Shown: one piece after another, positions 1-12,031 of the stretch | Layout of the letters: each line of letters opens with the position of its first letter | How positions within the stretch are numbered: position 1 is the first letter of the stretch | DNA from: Pythium myriotylum | Lineage: Eukaryota > Oomycota > Peronosporomycetes > Pythiales > Pythiaceae | Assembly: GCA_023091665.1 (NCBI GenBank) | Contig: JALJCQ010000017.1 | Location: 2,294,001-2,358,000 of the forward strand | Direction of reading: 5' to 3' | Length of the DNA: 64,000 nt | Notes under the pieces: generated by a model | What the model saw: the letters and a program-made list of their open reading frames with translations, nothing else | Told to the model about the DNA's origin: nothing | Databases searched by the model: none | Program-made: the position numbers and the translations under genes

Positions 1-152
1 TTTTCAATGAGCATATCAAACTCACCTCCACGGTGGACTACTCGGATTTGCCTTCAACATCCCAGAACCAAATTTGCGAATTGCTACACCTGATCCTAAA
101 AGCCCAACCACGTTGTCATCACCCAGTTGGCCGAATTTGATAACAGTGTCAC
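1..152. other. Left flank outside the tRNA array, function unknown
   Basis: This stretch does not recur in the array units. Reading + from base 3, an open frame of 45 codons runs into a TGA at 138-140; it could be the end of a truncated gene or exon, but it matches no family I recognise. Homology to the repeat unit starts between 153 and 163, where a 6-bp duplication (agctacagctac) marks the join. Confidence 0.4.
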
Positions 153-846
153 TGCCACAGCTACAGCTACTGTCACCACGTTGAGCCATGCCCACACGAC
201 CTCCAGTGTGCACACACGTGGTAACTTGGGATGGGATGGATCGAAGACACCCCTCGCAAAACCAAGACGTTCTCTTGACTTGACTGGAGACTCCCACCTC
301 TACCCCACCCTCCACCGCGTGATGCTGCTTGCTAGCTTGTACCTTGGCCCGTTGACTTGTCATTGGTTGGGAGCAGCGTGGTTATAGCTATGGGTGAGGT
401 TTGGTACGCTTTCAAGCACTAGGCAAGATACGAGATGCGAGATAGGCACAAAGGACTCGTATGCAAGACCGCAGTGCCGATGGGATTGCCCCGCGCTGTC
501 CCGATCCCGATCTTTATCCCCGGCCCCCTCGTGAGATCTCCGTGACAAGAAGAGCGGTTCTGCTCGTCCCGTGACGGAAGACGACGAGGAGAGACCCCAG
601 CGCAAGTGGCCTGGCGACATGGGGTTCGTTGTCAAATGAGTAAGACGTTTGGTGTTGTGTTTCGTTGTTTATGAGTTGGTGATGGGGAGTTGGGCAGTTG
701 GGACGCAGTAGATGGTCGAGGGCGTCGTGTGGCTCACGTGTGTAGTGGTGTGGGCGGCATTGGAGGCGCGTCGTGTTGAGAAGAGCGTGCAATGTGCGTA
801 GTGGTGATAAAGCCGGGACGCAGGAGGTTTGCGTGGCAAAGGGAGA

Positions 847-918
847 TGCCCCCAAGCAGGATCGAACTACCGACCTTCCGCTTACTAAGCGGGTGCTCTA
901 CCACTGAGCTATAGGGGC
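847..918 (-). tRNA. tRNA-Thr(AGT), array copy 1
   Basis: 72-nt cloverleaf on the minus strand. The acceptor stem has seven pairs (GCCCCTA with TGGGGGC) and discriminator A. The D arm is GCTC/GAGC with a 7-nt loop. The anticodon loop is TTAGTAA, so the anticodon is AGT, which after A34-to-inosine editing reads ACU/ACC threonine codons. The T arm is GGTAG/CTGCT with loop TTCGATC. One C-A mismatch closes the top of the anticodon stem. G1-C72 and C2-G71 agree with known threonine tRNA identity elements. There is no intron and no encoded CCA. The Pol III A box (TAGCTCAGTGG) and B box (AGTTCGATCC) are intact. No run of four T lies within about 590 nt downstream. The unit to the right is 1227 bp with 3 minisatellite copies. 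Confidence 0.97.
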
Positions 919-1291
919 ACGCGATCGCCACCCGCACCACCGGCACAACACAAACCACCCCACAACAACTTCACCACACAACGCACACACCAGCACGAAA
1001 TAGAACAAATACACACACTCACACACTACACCACAACAACTTTACCCATACCGTGCCAGCCTCGCCACGCACCAACCAACCACACTTATTTATTACGCGC
1101 TCGAAATTTATTCACACCAACAACATATCCGCACCATACACCAACCACTACCCACTTTCGCCGATCCCAATCATCACTGCGACACTCTTGCAACACACTT
1201 GGATCACCCAGAGAGCGCTCCGCCTCAACGCATTGAGACCAGGTCGTGAACCACGATCACAACTTGCATGCCAAGTCCAGTCCACACCAAC

Positions 1292-1321
1292 CAAGCCCAC
1301 CCAAGCCCACCCAAGCCCACC
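1292..1321. repeat. 10-bp minisatellite, representative 3-copy form
   Basis: Three perfect copies of caagcccacc. The same block starts 445 bp right of every uninterrupted tRNA left edge. On the minus strand it reads GGGTGGGCTT repeated, so two adjacent copies give four G-triplets with loops of 1, 3 and 1 nt, a textbook G-quadruplex pattern. Copy numbers over the 35 measurable intervals are 3 (12 units), 4 (16), 5 (6) and 7 (1). Confidence 0.95.
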
Positions 1322-2073
1322 CAGTCGCTGAGTCCTTCCGCTAACACCGACGCCCGACGCCGGTGTCAGCGTCCACTCCACCCCATGCCACAGCTACTGT
1401 CACCACGTTGAGCCATGCCCACACGACCTCCAGTGTGCACACACGTGGTAACTTGGGATGGGATGGATCGAAGACACCCCTCGCAAAACCAAGACGTTCT
1501 CTTGACTTGACTGGAGACTCCCACCTCTACCCCACCCTCCACCGCGTGATGCTGCTTGCTAGCTTGTACCTTGGCCCGTTGACTTGTCATTGGTTGGGAG
1601 CAGCGTGGTTATAGCTATGGGTGAGGTTTGGTACGCTTTCAAGCACTAGGCAAGATACGAGATGCGAGATAGGCACAAAGGACTCGTATGCAAGACCGCA
1701 GTGCCGATGGGATTGCCCCGCGCTGTCCCGATCCCGATCTTTATCCCCGGCCCCCTCGTGAGATCTCCGTGACAAGAAGAGCGGTTCTGCTCGTCCCGTG
1801 ACGGAAGACGACGAGGAGAGACCCCAGCGCAAGTGGCCTGGTGACATGGGGTTCGTTGTCAAATGAGTAAGACGTTTGGTGTTGTGTTTCGTTGTTTATG
1901 AGTTGGTGATGGGGAGTTGGGCAGTTGGGACGCAGTAGATGGTCGAGGGCGTCGTGTGGCTCACGTGTGTAGTGGTGTGGGCGGCATTGGAGGCGCGTCG
2001 TGTTGAGAAGAGCGTGCAATGTGCGTAGTGGTGATAAAGCCGGGACGCAGGAGGTTTGCGTGGCAAAGGGAGA

Positions 2074-2145
2074 TGCCCCCAAGCAGGATCGAACTACCGA
2101 CCTTCCGCTTACTAAGCGGGTGCTCTACCACTGAGCTATAGGGGC
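2074..2145 (-). tRNA. tRNA-Thr(AGT), array copy 2
   Basis: Same 72-nt gene as copy 1, anticodon AGT. The following unit is 1227 bp (3 minisatellite copies). Confidence 0.97.
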
Positions 2146-3300
2146 ACGCGATCGCCACCCGCACCACCGGCACAACACAAACCACCCCACAACAACTTCA
2201 CCACACAACGCACACACCAGCACGAAATAGAACAAATACACACACTCACACACTACACCACAACAACTTTACCCATACCGTGCCAGCCTCGCCACGCACC
2301 AACCAACCACACTTATTTATTACGCGCTCGAAATTTATTCACACCAACAACATATCCGCACCATACACCAACCACTACCCACTTTCGCCGATCCCAATCA
2401 TCACTGCGACACTCTTGCAACACACTTGGATCACCCAGAGAGCGCTCCGCCTCAACGCATTGAGACCAGGTCGTGAACCACGATCACAACTTGCATGCCA
2501 AGTCCAGTCCACACCAACCAAGCCCACCCAAGCCCACCCAAGCCCACCCAGTCGCTGAGTCCTTCCGCTAACACCGACGCCCGACGCCGGTGTCAGCGTC
2601 CACTCCACCCCATGCCACAGCTACTGTCACCACGTTGAGCCATGCCCACACGACCTCCAGTGTGCACACACGTGGTAACTTGGGATGGGATGGATCGAAG
2701 ACACCCCTCGCAAAACCAAGACGTTCTCTTGACTTGACTGGAGACTCCCACCTCTACCCCACCCTCCACCGCGTGATGCTGCTTGCTAGCTTGTACCTTG
2801 GCCCGTTGACTTGTCATTGGTTGGGAGCAGCGTGGTTATAGCTATGGGTGAGGTTTGGTACGCTTTCAAGCACTAGGCAAGATACGAGATGCGAGATAGG
2901 CACAAAGGACTCGTATGCAAGACCGCAGTGCCGATGGGATTGCCCCGCGCTGTCCCGATCCCGATCTTTATCCCCGGCCCCCTCGTGAGATCTCCGTGAC
3001 AAGAAGAGCGGTTCTGCTCGTCCCGTGACGGAAGACGACGAGGAGAGACCCCAGCGCAAGTGGCCTGGTGACATGGGGTTCGTTGTCAAATGAGTAAGAC
3101 GTTTGGTGTTGTGTTTCGTTGTTTATGAGTTGGTGATGGGGAGTTGGGCAGTTGGGACGCAGTAGATGGTCGAGGGCGTCGTGTGGCTCACGTGTGTAGT
3201 GGTGTGGGCGGCATTGGAGGCGCGTCGTGTTGAGAAGAGCGTGCAATGTGCGTAGTGGTGATAAAGCCGGGACGCAGGAGGTTTGCGTGGCAAAGGGAGA

Positions 3301-3372
3301 TGCCCCCAAGCAGGATCGAACTACCGACCTTCCGCTTACTAAGCGGGTGCTCTACCACTGAGCTATAGGGGC
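3301..3372 (-). tRNA. tRNA-Thr(AGT), array copy 3
   Basis: Same 72-nt gene, anticodon AGT. The following unit is 1227 bp (3 copies). Confidence 0.97.
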
Positions 3373-4527
3373 ACGCGATCGCCACCCGCACCACCGGCAC
3401 AACACAAACCACCCCACAACAACTTCACCACACAACGCACACACCAGCACGAAATAGAACAAATACACACACTCACACACTACACCACAACAACTTTACC
3501 CATACCGTGCCAGCCTCGCCACGCACCAACCAACCACACTTATTTATTACGCGCTCGAAATTTATTCACACCAACAACATATCCGCACCATACACCAACC
3601 ACTACCCACTTTCGCCGATCCCAATCATCACTGCGACACTCTTGCAACACACTTGGATCACCCAGAGAGCGCTCCGCCTCAACGCATTGAGACCAGGTCG
3701 TGAACCACGATCACAACTTGCATGCCAAGTCCAGTCCACACCAACCAAGCCCACCCAAGCCCACCCAAGCCCACCCAGTCGCTGAGTCCTTCCGCTAACA
3801 CCGACGCCCGACGCCGGTGTCAGCGTCCACTCCACCCCATGCCACAGCTACTGTCACCACGTTGAGCCATGCCCACACGACCTCCAGTGTGCACACACGT
3901 GGTAACTTGGGATGGGATGGATCGAAGACACCCCTCGCAAAACCAAGACGTTCTCTTGACTTGACTGGAGACTCCCACCTCTACCCCACCCTCCACCGCG
4001 TGATGCTGCTTGCTAGCTTGTACCTTGGCCCGTTGACTTGTCATTGGTTGGGAGCAGCGTGGTTATAGCTATGGGTGAGGTTTGGTACGCTTTCAAGCAC
4101 TAGGCAAGATACGAGATGCGAGATAGGCACAAAGGACTCGTATGCAAGACCGCAGTGCCGATGGGATTGCCCCGCGCTGTCCCGATCCCGATCTTTATCC
4201 CCGGCCCCCTCGTGAGATCTCCGTGACAAGAAGAGCGGTTCTGCTCGTCCCGTGACGGAAGACGACGAGGAGAGACCCCAGCGCAAGTGGCCTGGTGACA
4301 TGGGGTTCGTTGTCAAATGAGTAAGACGTTTGGTGTTGTGTTTCGTTGTTTATGAGTTGGTGATGGGGAGTTGGGCAGTTGGGACGCAGTAGATGGTCGA
4401 GGGCGTCGTGTGGCTCACGTGTGTAGTGGTGTGGGCGGCATTGGAGGCGCGTCGTGTTGAGAAGAGCGTGCAATGTGCGTAGTGGTGATAAAGCCGGGAC
4501 GCAGGAGGTTTGCGTGGCAAAGGGAGA

Positions 4528-4599
4528 TGCCCCCAAGCAGGATCGAACTACCGACCTTCCGCTTACTAAGCGGGTGCTCTACCACTGAGCTATAGGGGC
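4528..4599 (-). tRNA. tRNA-Thr(AGT), array copy 4
   Basis: Same 72-nt gene. The following unit is 1227 bp (3 copies) and carries the cattgTgacc variant. Confidence 0.97.
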
Positions 4600-5754
4600 A
4601 CGCGATCGCCACCCGCACCACCGGCACAACACAAACCACCCCACAACAACTTCACCACACAACGCACACACCAGCACGAAATAGAACAAATACACACACT
4701 CACACACTACACCACAACAACTTTACCCATACCGTGCCAGCCTCGCCACGCACCAACCAACCACACTTATTTATTACGCGCTCGAAATTTATTCACACCA
4801 ACAACATATCCGCACCATACACCAACCACTACCCACTTTCGCCGATCCCAATCATCACTGCGACACTCTTGCAACACACTTGGATCACCCAGAGAGCGCT
4901 CCGCCTCAACGCATTGTGACCAGGTCGTGAACCACGATCACAACTTGCATGCCAAGTCCAGTCCACACCAACCAAGCCCACCCAAGCCCACCCAAGCCCA
5001 CCCAGTCGCTGAGTCCTTCCGCTAACACCGACGCCCGACGCCGGTGTCAGCGTCCACTCCACCCCATGCCACAGCTACTGTCACCACGTTGAGCCATGCC
5101 CACACGACCTCCAGTGTGCACACACGTGGTAACTTGGGATGGGATGGATCGAAGACACCCCTCGCAAAACCAAGACGTTCTCTTGACTTGACTGGAGACT
5201 CCCACCTCTACCCCACCCTCCACCGCGTGATGCTGCTTGCTAGCTTGTACCTTGGCCCGTTGACTTGTCATTGGTTGGGAGCAGCGTGGTTATAGCTATG
5301 GGTGAGGTTTGGTACGCTTTCAAGCACTAGGCAAGATACGAGATGCGAGATAGGCACAAAGGACTCGTATGCAAGACCGCAGTGCCGATGGGATTGCCCC
5401 GCGCTGTCCCGATCCCGATCTTTATCCCCGGCCCCCTCGTGAGATCTCCGTGACAAGAAGAGCGGTTCTGCTCGTCCCGTGACGGAAGACGACGAGGAGA
5501 GACCCCAGCGCAAGTGGCCTGGTGACATGGGGTTCGTTGTCAAATGAGTAAGACGTTTGGTGTTGTGTTTCGTTGTTTATGAGTTGGTGATGGGGAGTTG
5601 GGCAGTTGGGACGCAGTAGATGGTCGAGGGCGTCGTGTGGCTCACGTGTGTAGTGGTGTGGGCGGCATTGGAGGCGCGTCGTGTTGAGAAGAGCGTGCAA
5701 TGTGCGTAGTGGTGATAAAGCCGGGACGCAGGAGGTTTGTGTGGCAAAGGGAGA

Positions 5755-5826
5755 TGCCCCCAAGCAGGATCGAACTACCGACCTTCCGCTTACTAAGCGG
5801 GTGCTCTACCACTGAGCTATAGGGGC
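5755..5826 (-). tRNA. tRNA-Thr(AGT), array copy 5
   Basis: Same 72-nt gene. The trailer side has the gtttgTgtgg variant; the following unit is 1237 bp (4 copies). First unit of the first four-unit block. Confidence 0.97.
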
Positions 5827-6991
5827 ACGCGATCGCCACCCGCACCACCGGCACAACACAAACCACCCCACAACAACTTCACCACACAACGCACACACCA
5901 GCACGAAATAGAACAAATACACACACTCACACACTACACCACAACAACTTTACCCATACCGTGCCAGCCTCGCCACGCACCAACCAACCACACTTATTTA
6001 TTACGCGCTCGAAATTTATTCACACCAACAACATATCCGCACCATACACCAACCACTACCCACTTTCGCCGATCCCAATCATCACTGCGACACTCTTGCA
6101 ACACACTTGGATCACCCAGAGAGCGCTCCGCCTCAACGCATTGAGACCAGGTCGTGAACCACGATCACAACTTGCATGCCAAGTCCAGTCCACACCAACC
6201 AAGCCCACCCAAGCCCACCCAAGCCCACCCAAGCCCACCCAGTCGCTGAGTCCTTCCGCTAACACCGACGCCCGACGCCGGTGTCAGCGTCCACTCCACC
6301 CCATGCCACAGCTACTGTCACCACGTTGAGCCATGCCCACACGACCTCCAGTGTGCACACACGTGGTAACTTGGGATGGGATGGATCGAAGACACCCCTC
6401 GCAAAACCAAGACGTTCTCTTGACTTGACTGGAGACTCCCACCTCTACCCCACCCTCCACCGCGTGATGCTGCTTGCTAGCTTGTACCTTGGCCCGTTGA
6501 CTTGTCATTGGTTGGGAGCAGCGTGGTTATAGCTATGGGTGAGGTTTGGTACGCTTTCAAGCACTAGGCAAGATACGAGATGCGAGATAGGCACAAAGGA
6601 CTCGTATGCAAGACCGCAGTGCCGATGGGATTGCCCCGCGCTGTCCCGATCCCGATCTTTATCCCCGGCCCCCTCGTGAGATCTCCGTGACAAGAAGAGC
6701 GGTTCTGCTCGTCCCGTGACGGAAGACGACGAGGAGAGACCCCAGCGCAAGTGGCCTGGTGACATGGGGTTCGTTGTCAAATGAGTAAGACGTTTGGTGT
6801 TGTGTTTCGTTGTTTATGAGTTGGTGATGGGGAGTTGGGCAGTTGGGACGCAGTAGATGGTCGAGGGCGTCGTGTGGCTCACGTGTGTAGTGGTGTGGGC
6901 GGCATTGGAGGCGCGTCGTGTTGAGAAGAGCGTGCAATGTGCGTAGTGGTGATAAAGCCGGGACGCAGGAGGTTTGTGTGGCAAAGGGAGA

Positions 6992-7063
6992 TGCCCCCAA
7001 GCAGGATCGAACTACCGACCTTCCGCTTACTAAGCGGGTGCTCTACCACTGAGCTATAGGGGC
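6992..7063 (-). tRNA. tRNA-Thr(AGT), array copy 6
   Basis: Same 72-nt gene. gtttgTgtgg trailer variant, cattgTgacc variant, unit 1227 bp (3 copies). Confidence 0.97.
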
Positions 7064-8218
7064 ACGCGATCGCCACCCGCACCACCGGCACAACACAAAC
7101 CACCCCACAACAACTTCACCACACAACGCACACACCAGCACGAAATAGAACAAATACACACACTCACACACTACACCACAACAACTTTACCCATACCGTG
7201 CCAGCCTCGCCACGCACCAACCAACCACACTTATTTATTACGCGCTCGAAATTTATTCACACCAACAACATATCCGCACCATACACCAACCACTACCCAC
7301 TTTCGCCGATCCCAATCATCACTGCGACACTCTTGCAACACACTTGGATCACCCAGAGAGCGCTCCGCCTCAACGCATTGTGACCAGGTCGTGAACCACG
7401 ATCACAACTTGCATGCCAAGTCCAGTCCACACCAACCAAGCCCACCCAAGCCCACCCAAGCCCACCCAGTCGCTGAGTCCTTCCGCTAACACCGACGCCC
7501 GACGCCGGTGTCAGCGTCCACTCCACCCCATGCCACAGCTACTGTCACCACGTTGAGCCATGCCCACACGACCTCCAGTGTGCACACACGTGGTAACTTG
7601 GGATGGGATGGATCGAAGACACCCCTCGCAAAACCAAGACGTTCTCTTGACTTGACTGGAGACTCCCACCTCTACCCCACCCTCCACCGCGTGATGCTGC
7701 TTGCTAGCTTGTACCTTGGCCCGTTGACTTGTCATTGGTTGGGAGCAGCGTGGTTATAGCTATGGGTGAGGTTTGGTACGCTTTCAAGCACTAGGCAAGA
7801 TACGAGATGCGAGATAGGCACAAAGGACTCGTATGCAAGACCGCAGTGCCGATGGGATTGCCCCGCGCTGTCCCGATCCCGATCTTTATCCCCGGCCCCC
7901 TCGTGAGATCTCCGTGACAAGAAGAGCGGTTCTGCTCGTCCCGTGACGGAAGACGACGAGGAGAGACCCCAGCGCAAGTGGCCTGGTGACATGGGGTTCG
8001 TTGTCAAATGAGTAAGACGTTTGGTGTTGTGTTTCGTTGTTTATGAGTTGGTGATGGGGAGTTGGGCAGTTGGGACGCAGTAGATGGTCGAGGGCGTCGT
8101 GTGGCTCACGTGTGTAGTGGTGTGGGCGGCATTGGAGGCGCGTCGTGTTGAGAAGAGCGTGCAATGTGCGTAGTGGTGATAAAGCCGGGACGCAGGAGGT
8201 TTGCGTGGCAAAGGGAGA

Positions 8219-8290
8219 TGCCCCCAAGCAGGATCGAACTACCGACCTTCCGCTTACTAAGCGGGTGCTCTACCACTGAGCTATAGGGGC
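8219..8290 (-). tRNA. tRNA-Thr(AGT), array copy 7
   Basis: Same 72-nt gene. cattgTgacc variant, unit 1237 bp (4 copies). Confidence 0.97.
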
Positions 8291-9455
8291 ACGCGATCGC
8301 CACCCGCACCACCGGCACAACACAAACCACCCCACAACAACTTCACCACACAACGCACACACCAGCACGAAATAGAACAAATACACACACTCACACACTA
8401 CACCACAACAACTTTACCCATACCGTGCCAGCCTCGCCACGCACCAACCAACCACACTTATTTATTACGCGCTCGAAATTTATTCACACCAACAACATAT
8501 CCGCACCATACACCAACCACTACCCACTTTCGCCGATCCCAATCATCACTGCGACACTCTTGCAACACACTTGGATCACCCAGAGAGCGCTCCGCCTCAA
8601 CGCATTGTGACCAGGTCGTGAACCACGATCACAACTTGCATGCCAAGTCCAGTCCACACCAACCAAGCCCACCCAAGCCCACCCAAGCCCACCCAAGCCC
8701 ACCCAGTCGCTGAGTCCTTCCGCTAACACCGACGCCCGACGCCGGTGTCAGCGTCCACTCCACCCCATGCCACAGCTACTGTCACCACGTTGAGCCATGC
8801 CCACACGACCTCCAGTGTGCACACACGTGGTAACTTGGGATGGGATGGATCGAAGACACCCCTCGCAAAACCAAGACGTTCTCTTGACTTGACTGGAGAC
8901 TCCCACCTCTACCCCACCCTCCACCGCGTGATGCTGCTTGCTAGCTTGTACCTTGGCCCGTTGACTTGTCATTGGTTGGGAGCAGCGTGGTTATAGCTAT
9001 GGGTGAGGTTTGGTACGCTTTCAAGCACTAGGCAAGATACGAGATGCGAGATAGGCACAAAGGACTCGTATGCAAGACCGCAGTGCCGATGGGATTGCCC
9101 CGCGCTGTCCCGATCCCGATCTTTATCCCCGGCCCCCTCGTGAGATCTCCGTGACAAGAAGAGCGGTTCTGCTCGTCCCGTGACGGAAGACGACGAGGAG
9201 AGACCCCAGCGCAAGTGGCCTGGTGACATGGGGTTCGTTGTCAAATGAGTAAGACGTTTGGTGTTGTGTTTCGTTGTTTATGAGTTGGTGATGGGGAGTT
9301 GGGCAGTTGGGACGCAGTAGATGGTCGAGGGCGTCGTGTGGCTCACGTGTGTAGTGGTGTGGGCGGCATTGGAGGCGCGTCGTGTTGAGAAGAGCGTGCA
9401 ATGTGCGTAGTGGTGATAAATCCGGGACGCAGGAGGTTTGCGTGGCAAAGGGAGA

Positions 9456-9527
9456 TGCCCCCAAGCAGGATCGAACTACCGACCTTCCGCTTACTAAGCG
9501 GGTGCTCTACCACTGAGCTATAGGGGC
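9456..9527 (-). tRNA. tRNA-Thr(AGT), array copy 8
   Basis: Same 72-nt gene. A rare g-to-t change lies in the trailer region at 9421; the following unit is the longest, 1267 bp (7 copies). Confidence 0.97.
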
Positions 9528-9900
9528 ACGCGATCGCCACCCGCACCACCGGCACAACACAAACCACCCCACAACAACTTCACCACACAACGCACACACC
9601 AGCACGAAATAGAACAAATACACACACTCACACACTACACCACAACAACTTTACCCATACCGTGCCAGCCTCGCCACGCACCAACCAACCACACTTATTT
9701 ATTACGCGCTCGAAATTTATTCACACCAACAACATATCCGCACCATACACCAACCACTACCCACTTTCGCCGATCCCAATCATCACTGCGACACTCTTGC
9801 AACACACTTGGATCACCCAGAGAGCGCTCCGCCTCAACGCATTGTGACCAGGTCGTGAACCACGATCACAACTTGCATGCCAAGTCCAGTCCACACCAAC

Positions 9901-9970
9901 CAAGCCCACCCAAGCCCACCCAAGCCCACCCAAGCCCACCCAAGCCCACCCAAGCCCACCCAAGCCCACC
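9901..9970. repeat. 10-bp minisatellite, longest allele (7 copies)
   Basis: Seven perfect copies of caagcccacc between the tRNA genes at 9456 and 10723, giving the only 1267-bp unit. On the minus strand it holds fourteen G-triplets in a row. Confidence 0.95.
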
Positions 9971-10722
9971 CAGTCGCTGAGTCCTTCCGCTAACACCGAC
10001 GCCCGACGCCGGTGTCAGCGTCCACTCCACCCCATGCCACAGCTACTGTCACCACGTTGAGCCATGCCCACACGACCTCCAGTGTGCACACACGTGGTAA
10101 CTTGGGATGGGATGGATCGAAGACACCCCTCGCAAAACCAAGACGTTCTCTTGACTTGACTGGAGACTCCCACCTCTACCCCACCCTCCACCGCGTGATG
10201 CTGCTTGCTAGCTTGTACCTTGGCCCGTTGACTTGTCATTGGTTGGGAGCAGCGTGGTTATAGCTATGGGTGAGGTTTGGTACGCTTTCAAGCACTAGGC
10301 AAGATACGAGATGCGAGATAGGCACAAAGGACTCGTATGCAAGACCGCAGTGCCGATGGGATTGCCCCGCGCTGTCCCGATCCCGATCTTTATCCCCGGC
10401 CCCCTCGTGAGATCTCCGTGACAAGAAGAGCGGTTCTGCTCGTCCCGTGACGGAAGACGACGAGGAGAGACCCCAGCGCAAGTGGCCTGGTGACATGGGG
10501 TTCGTTGTCAAATGAGTAAGACGTTTGGTGTTGTGTTTCGTTGTTTATGAGTTGGTGATGGGGAGTTGGGCAGTTGGGACGCAGTAGATGGTCGAGGGCG
10601 TCGTGTGGCTCACGTGTGTAGTGGTGTGGGCGGCATTGGAGGCGCGTCGTGTTGAGAAGAGCGTGCAATGTGCGTAGTGGTGATAAAGCCGGGACGCAGG
10701 AGGTTTGTGTGGCAAAGGGAGA

Positions 10723-10794
10723 TGCCCCCAAGCAGGATCGAACTACCGACCTTCCGCTTACTAAGCGGGTGCTCTACCACTGAGCTATAGGGGC
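10723..10794 (-). tRNA. tRNA-Thr(AGT), array copy 9
   Basis: Same 72-nt gene. gtttgTgtgg trailer variant, unit 1237 bp (4 copies). First unit of the second four-unit block. Confidence 0.97.
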
Positions 10795-11959
10795 ACGCGA
10801 TCGCCACCCGCACCACCGGCACAACACAAACCACCCCACAACAACTTCACCACACAACGCACACACCAGCACGAAATAGAACAAATACACACACTCACAC
10901 ACTACACCACAACAACTTTACCCATACCGTGCCAGCCTCGCCACGCACCAACCAACCACACTTATTTATTACGCGCTCGAAATTTATTCACACCAACAAC
11001 ATATCCGCACCATACACCAACCACTACCCACTTTCGCCGATCCCAATCATCACTGCGACACTCTTGCAACACACTTGGATCACCCAGAGAGCGCTCCGCC
11101 TCAACGCATTGAGACCAGGTCGTGAACCACGATCACAACTTGCATGCCAAGTCCAGTCCACACCAACCAAGCCCACCCAAGCCCACCCAAGCCCACCCAA
11201 GCCCACCCAGTCGCTGAGTCCTTCCGCTAACACCGACGCCCGACGCCGGTGTCAGCGTCCACTCCACCCCATGCCACAGCTACTGTCACCACGTTGAGCC
11301 ATGCCCACACGACCTCCAGTGTGCACACACGTGGTAACTTGGGATGGGATGGATCGAAGACACCCCTCGCAAAACCAAGACGTTCTCTTGACTTGACTGG
11401 AGACTCCCACCTCTACCCCACCCTCCACCGCGTGATGCTGCTTGCTAGCTTGTACCTTGGCCCGTTGACTTGTCATTGGTTGGGAGCAGCGTGGTTATAG
11501 CTATGGGTGAGGTTTGGTACGCTTTCAAGCACTAGGCAAGATACGAGATGCGAGATAGGCACAAAGGACTCGTATGCAAGACCGCAGTGCCGATGGGATT
11601 GCCCCGCGCTGTCCCGATCCCGATCTTTATCCCCGGCCCCCTCGTGAGATCTCCGTGACAAGAAGAGCGGTTCTGCTCGTCCCGTGACGGAAGACGACGA
11701 GGAGAGACCCCAGCGCAAGTGGCCTGGTGACATGGGGTTCGTTGTCAAATGAGTAAGACGTTTGGTGTTGTGTTTCGTTGTTTATGAGTTGGTGATGGGG
11801 AGTTGGGCAGTTGGGACGCAGTAGATGGTCGAGGGCGTCGTGTGGCTCACGTGTGTAGTGGTGTGGGCGGCATTGGAGGCGCGTCGTGTTGAGAAGAGCG
11901 TGCAATGTGCGTAGTGGTGATAAAGCCGGGACGCAGGAGGTTTGTGTGGCAAAGGGAGA

Positions 11960-12031
11960 TGCCCCCAAGCAGGATCGAACTACCGACCTTCCGCTTACTA
12001 AGCGGGTGCTCTACCACTGAGCTATAGGGGC
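11960..12031 (-). tRNA. tRNA-Thr(AGT), array copy 10
   Basis: Same 72-nt gene. gtttgTgtgg and cattgTgacc variants, unit 1227 bp (3 copies). Confidence 0.97.

Noticed and set aside
514..855. 113-aa and 91-aa minus-strand frames repeated in all units
   Set aside because: Their conservation only mirrors the overall identity of the repeat; they overlap each other and the tRNA trailer, and have no recognisable domain.
734..958. 74-aa minus-strand frame containing PYSSVVEHPLSKRKVGSSI, repeated in every unit
   Set aside because: This is translation of the tRNA-Thr gene itself; the sequence is fixed by the tRNA and not by coding selection.
1292..1321. Possible CRISPR-like direct repeats
   Set aside because: The 10-bp copies are contiguous with no spacers, in eukaryotic DNA with no cas genes.
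153..2073. A second RNA gene (5S rRNA, U-snRNA, SRP RNA) in the unit
   Set aside because: I looked for hallmark sequences of 5S, U1, U2, U4, U5 and U6 on both strands of one unit and saw none.
5961..6329. 122-aa plus-strand frame in the C/A-rich part of the unit
   Set aside because: The 10-bp minisatellite changes alter the frame between units, and a single a/t change introduces a stop in many units, so no protein is conserved.
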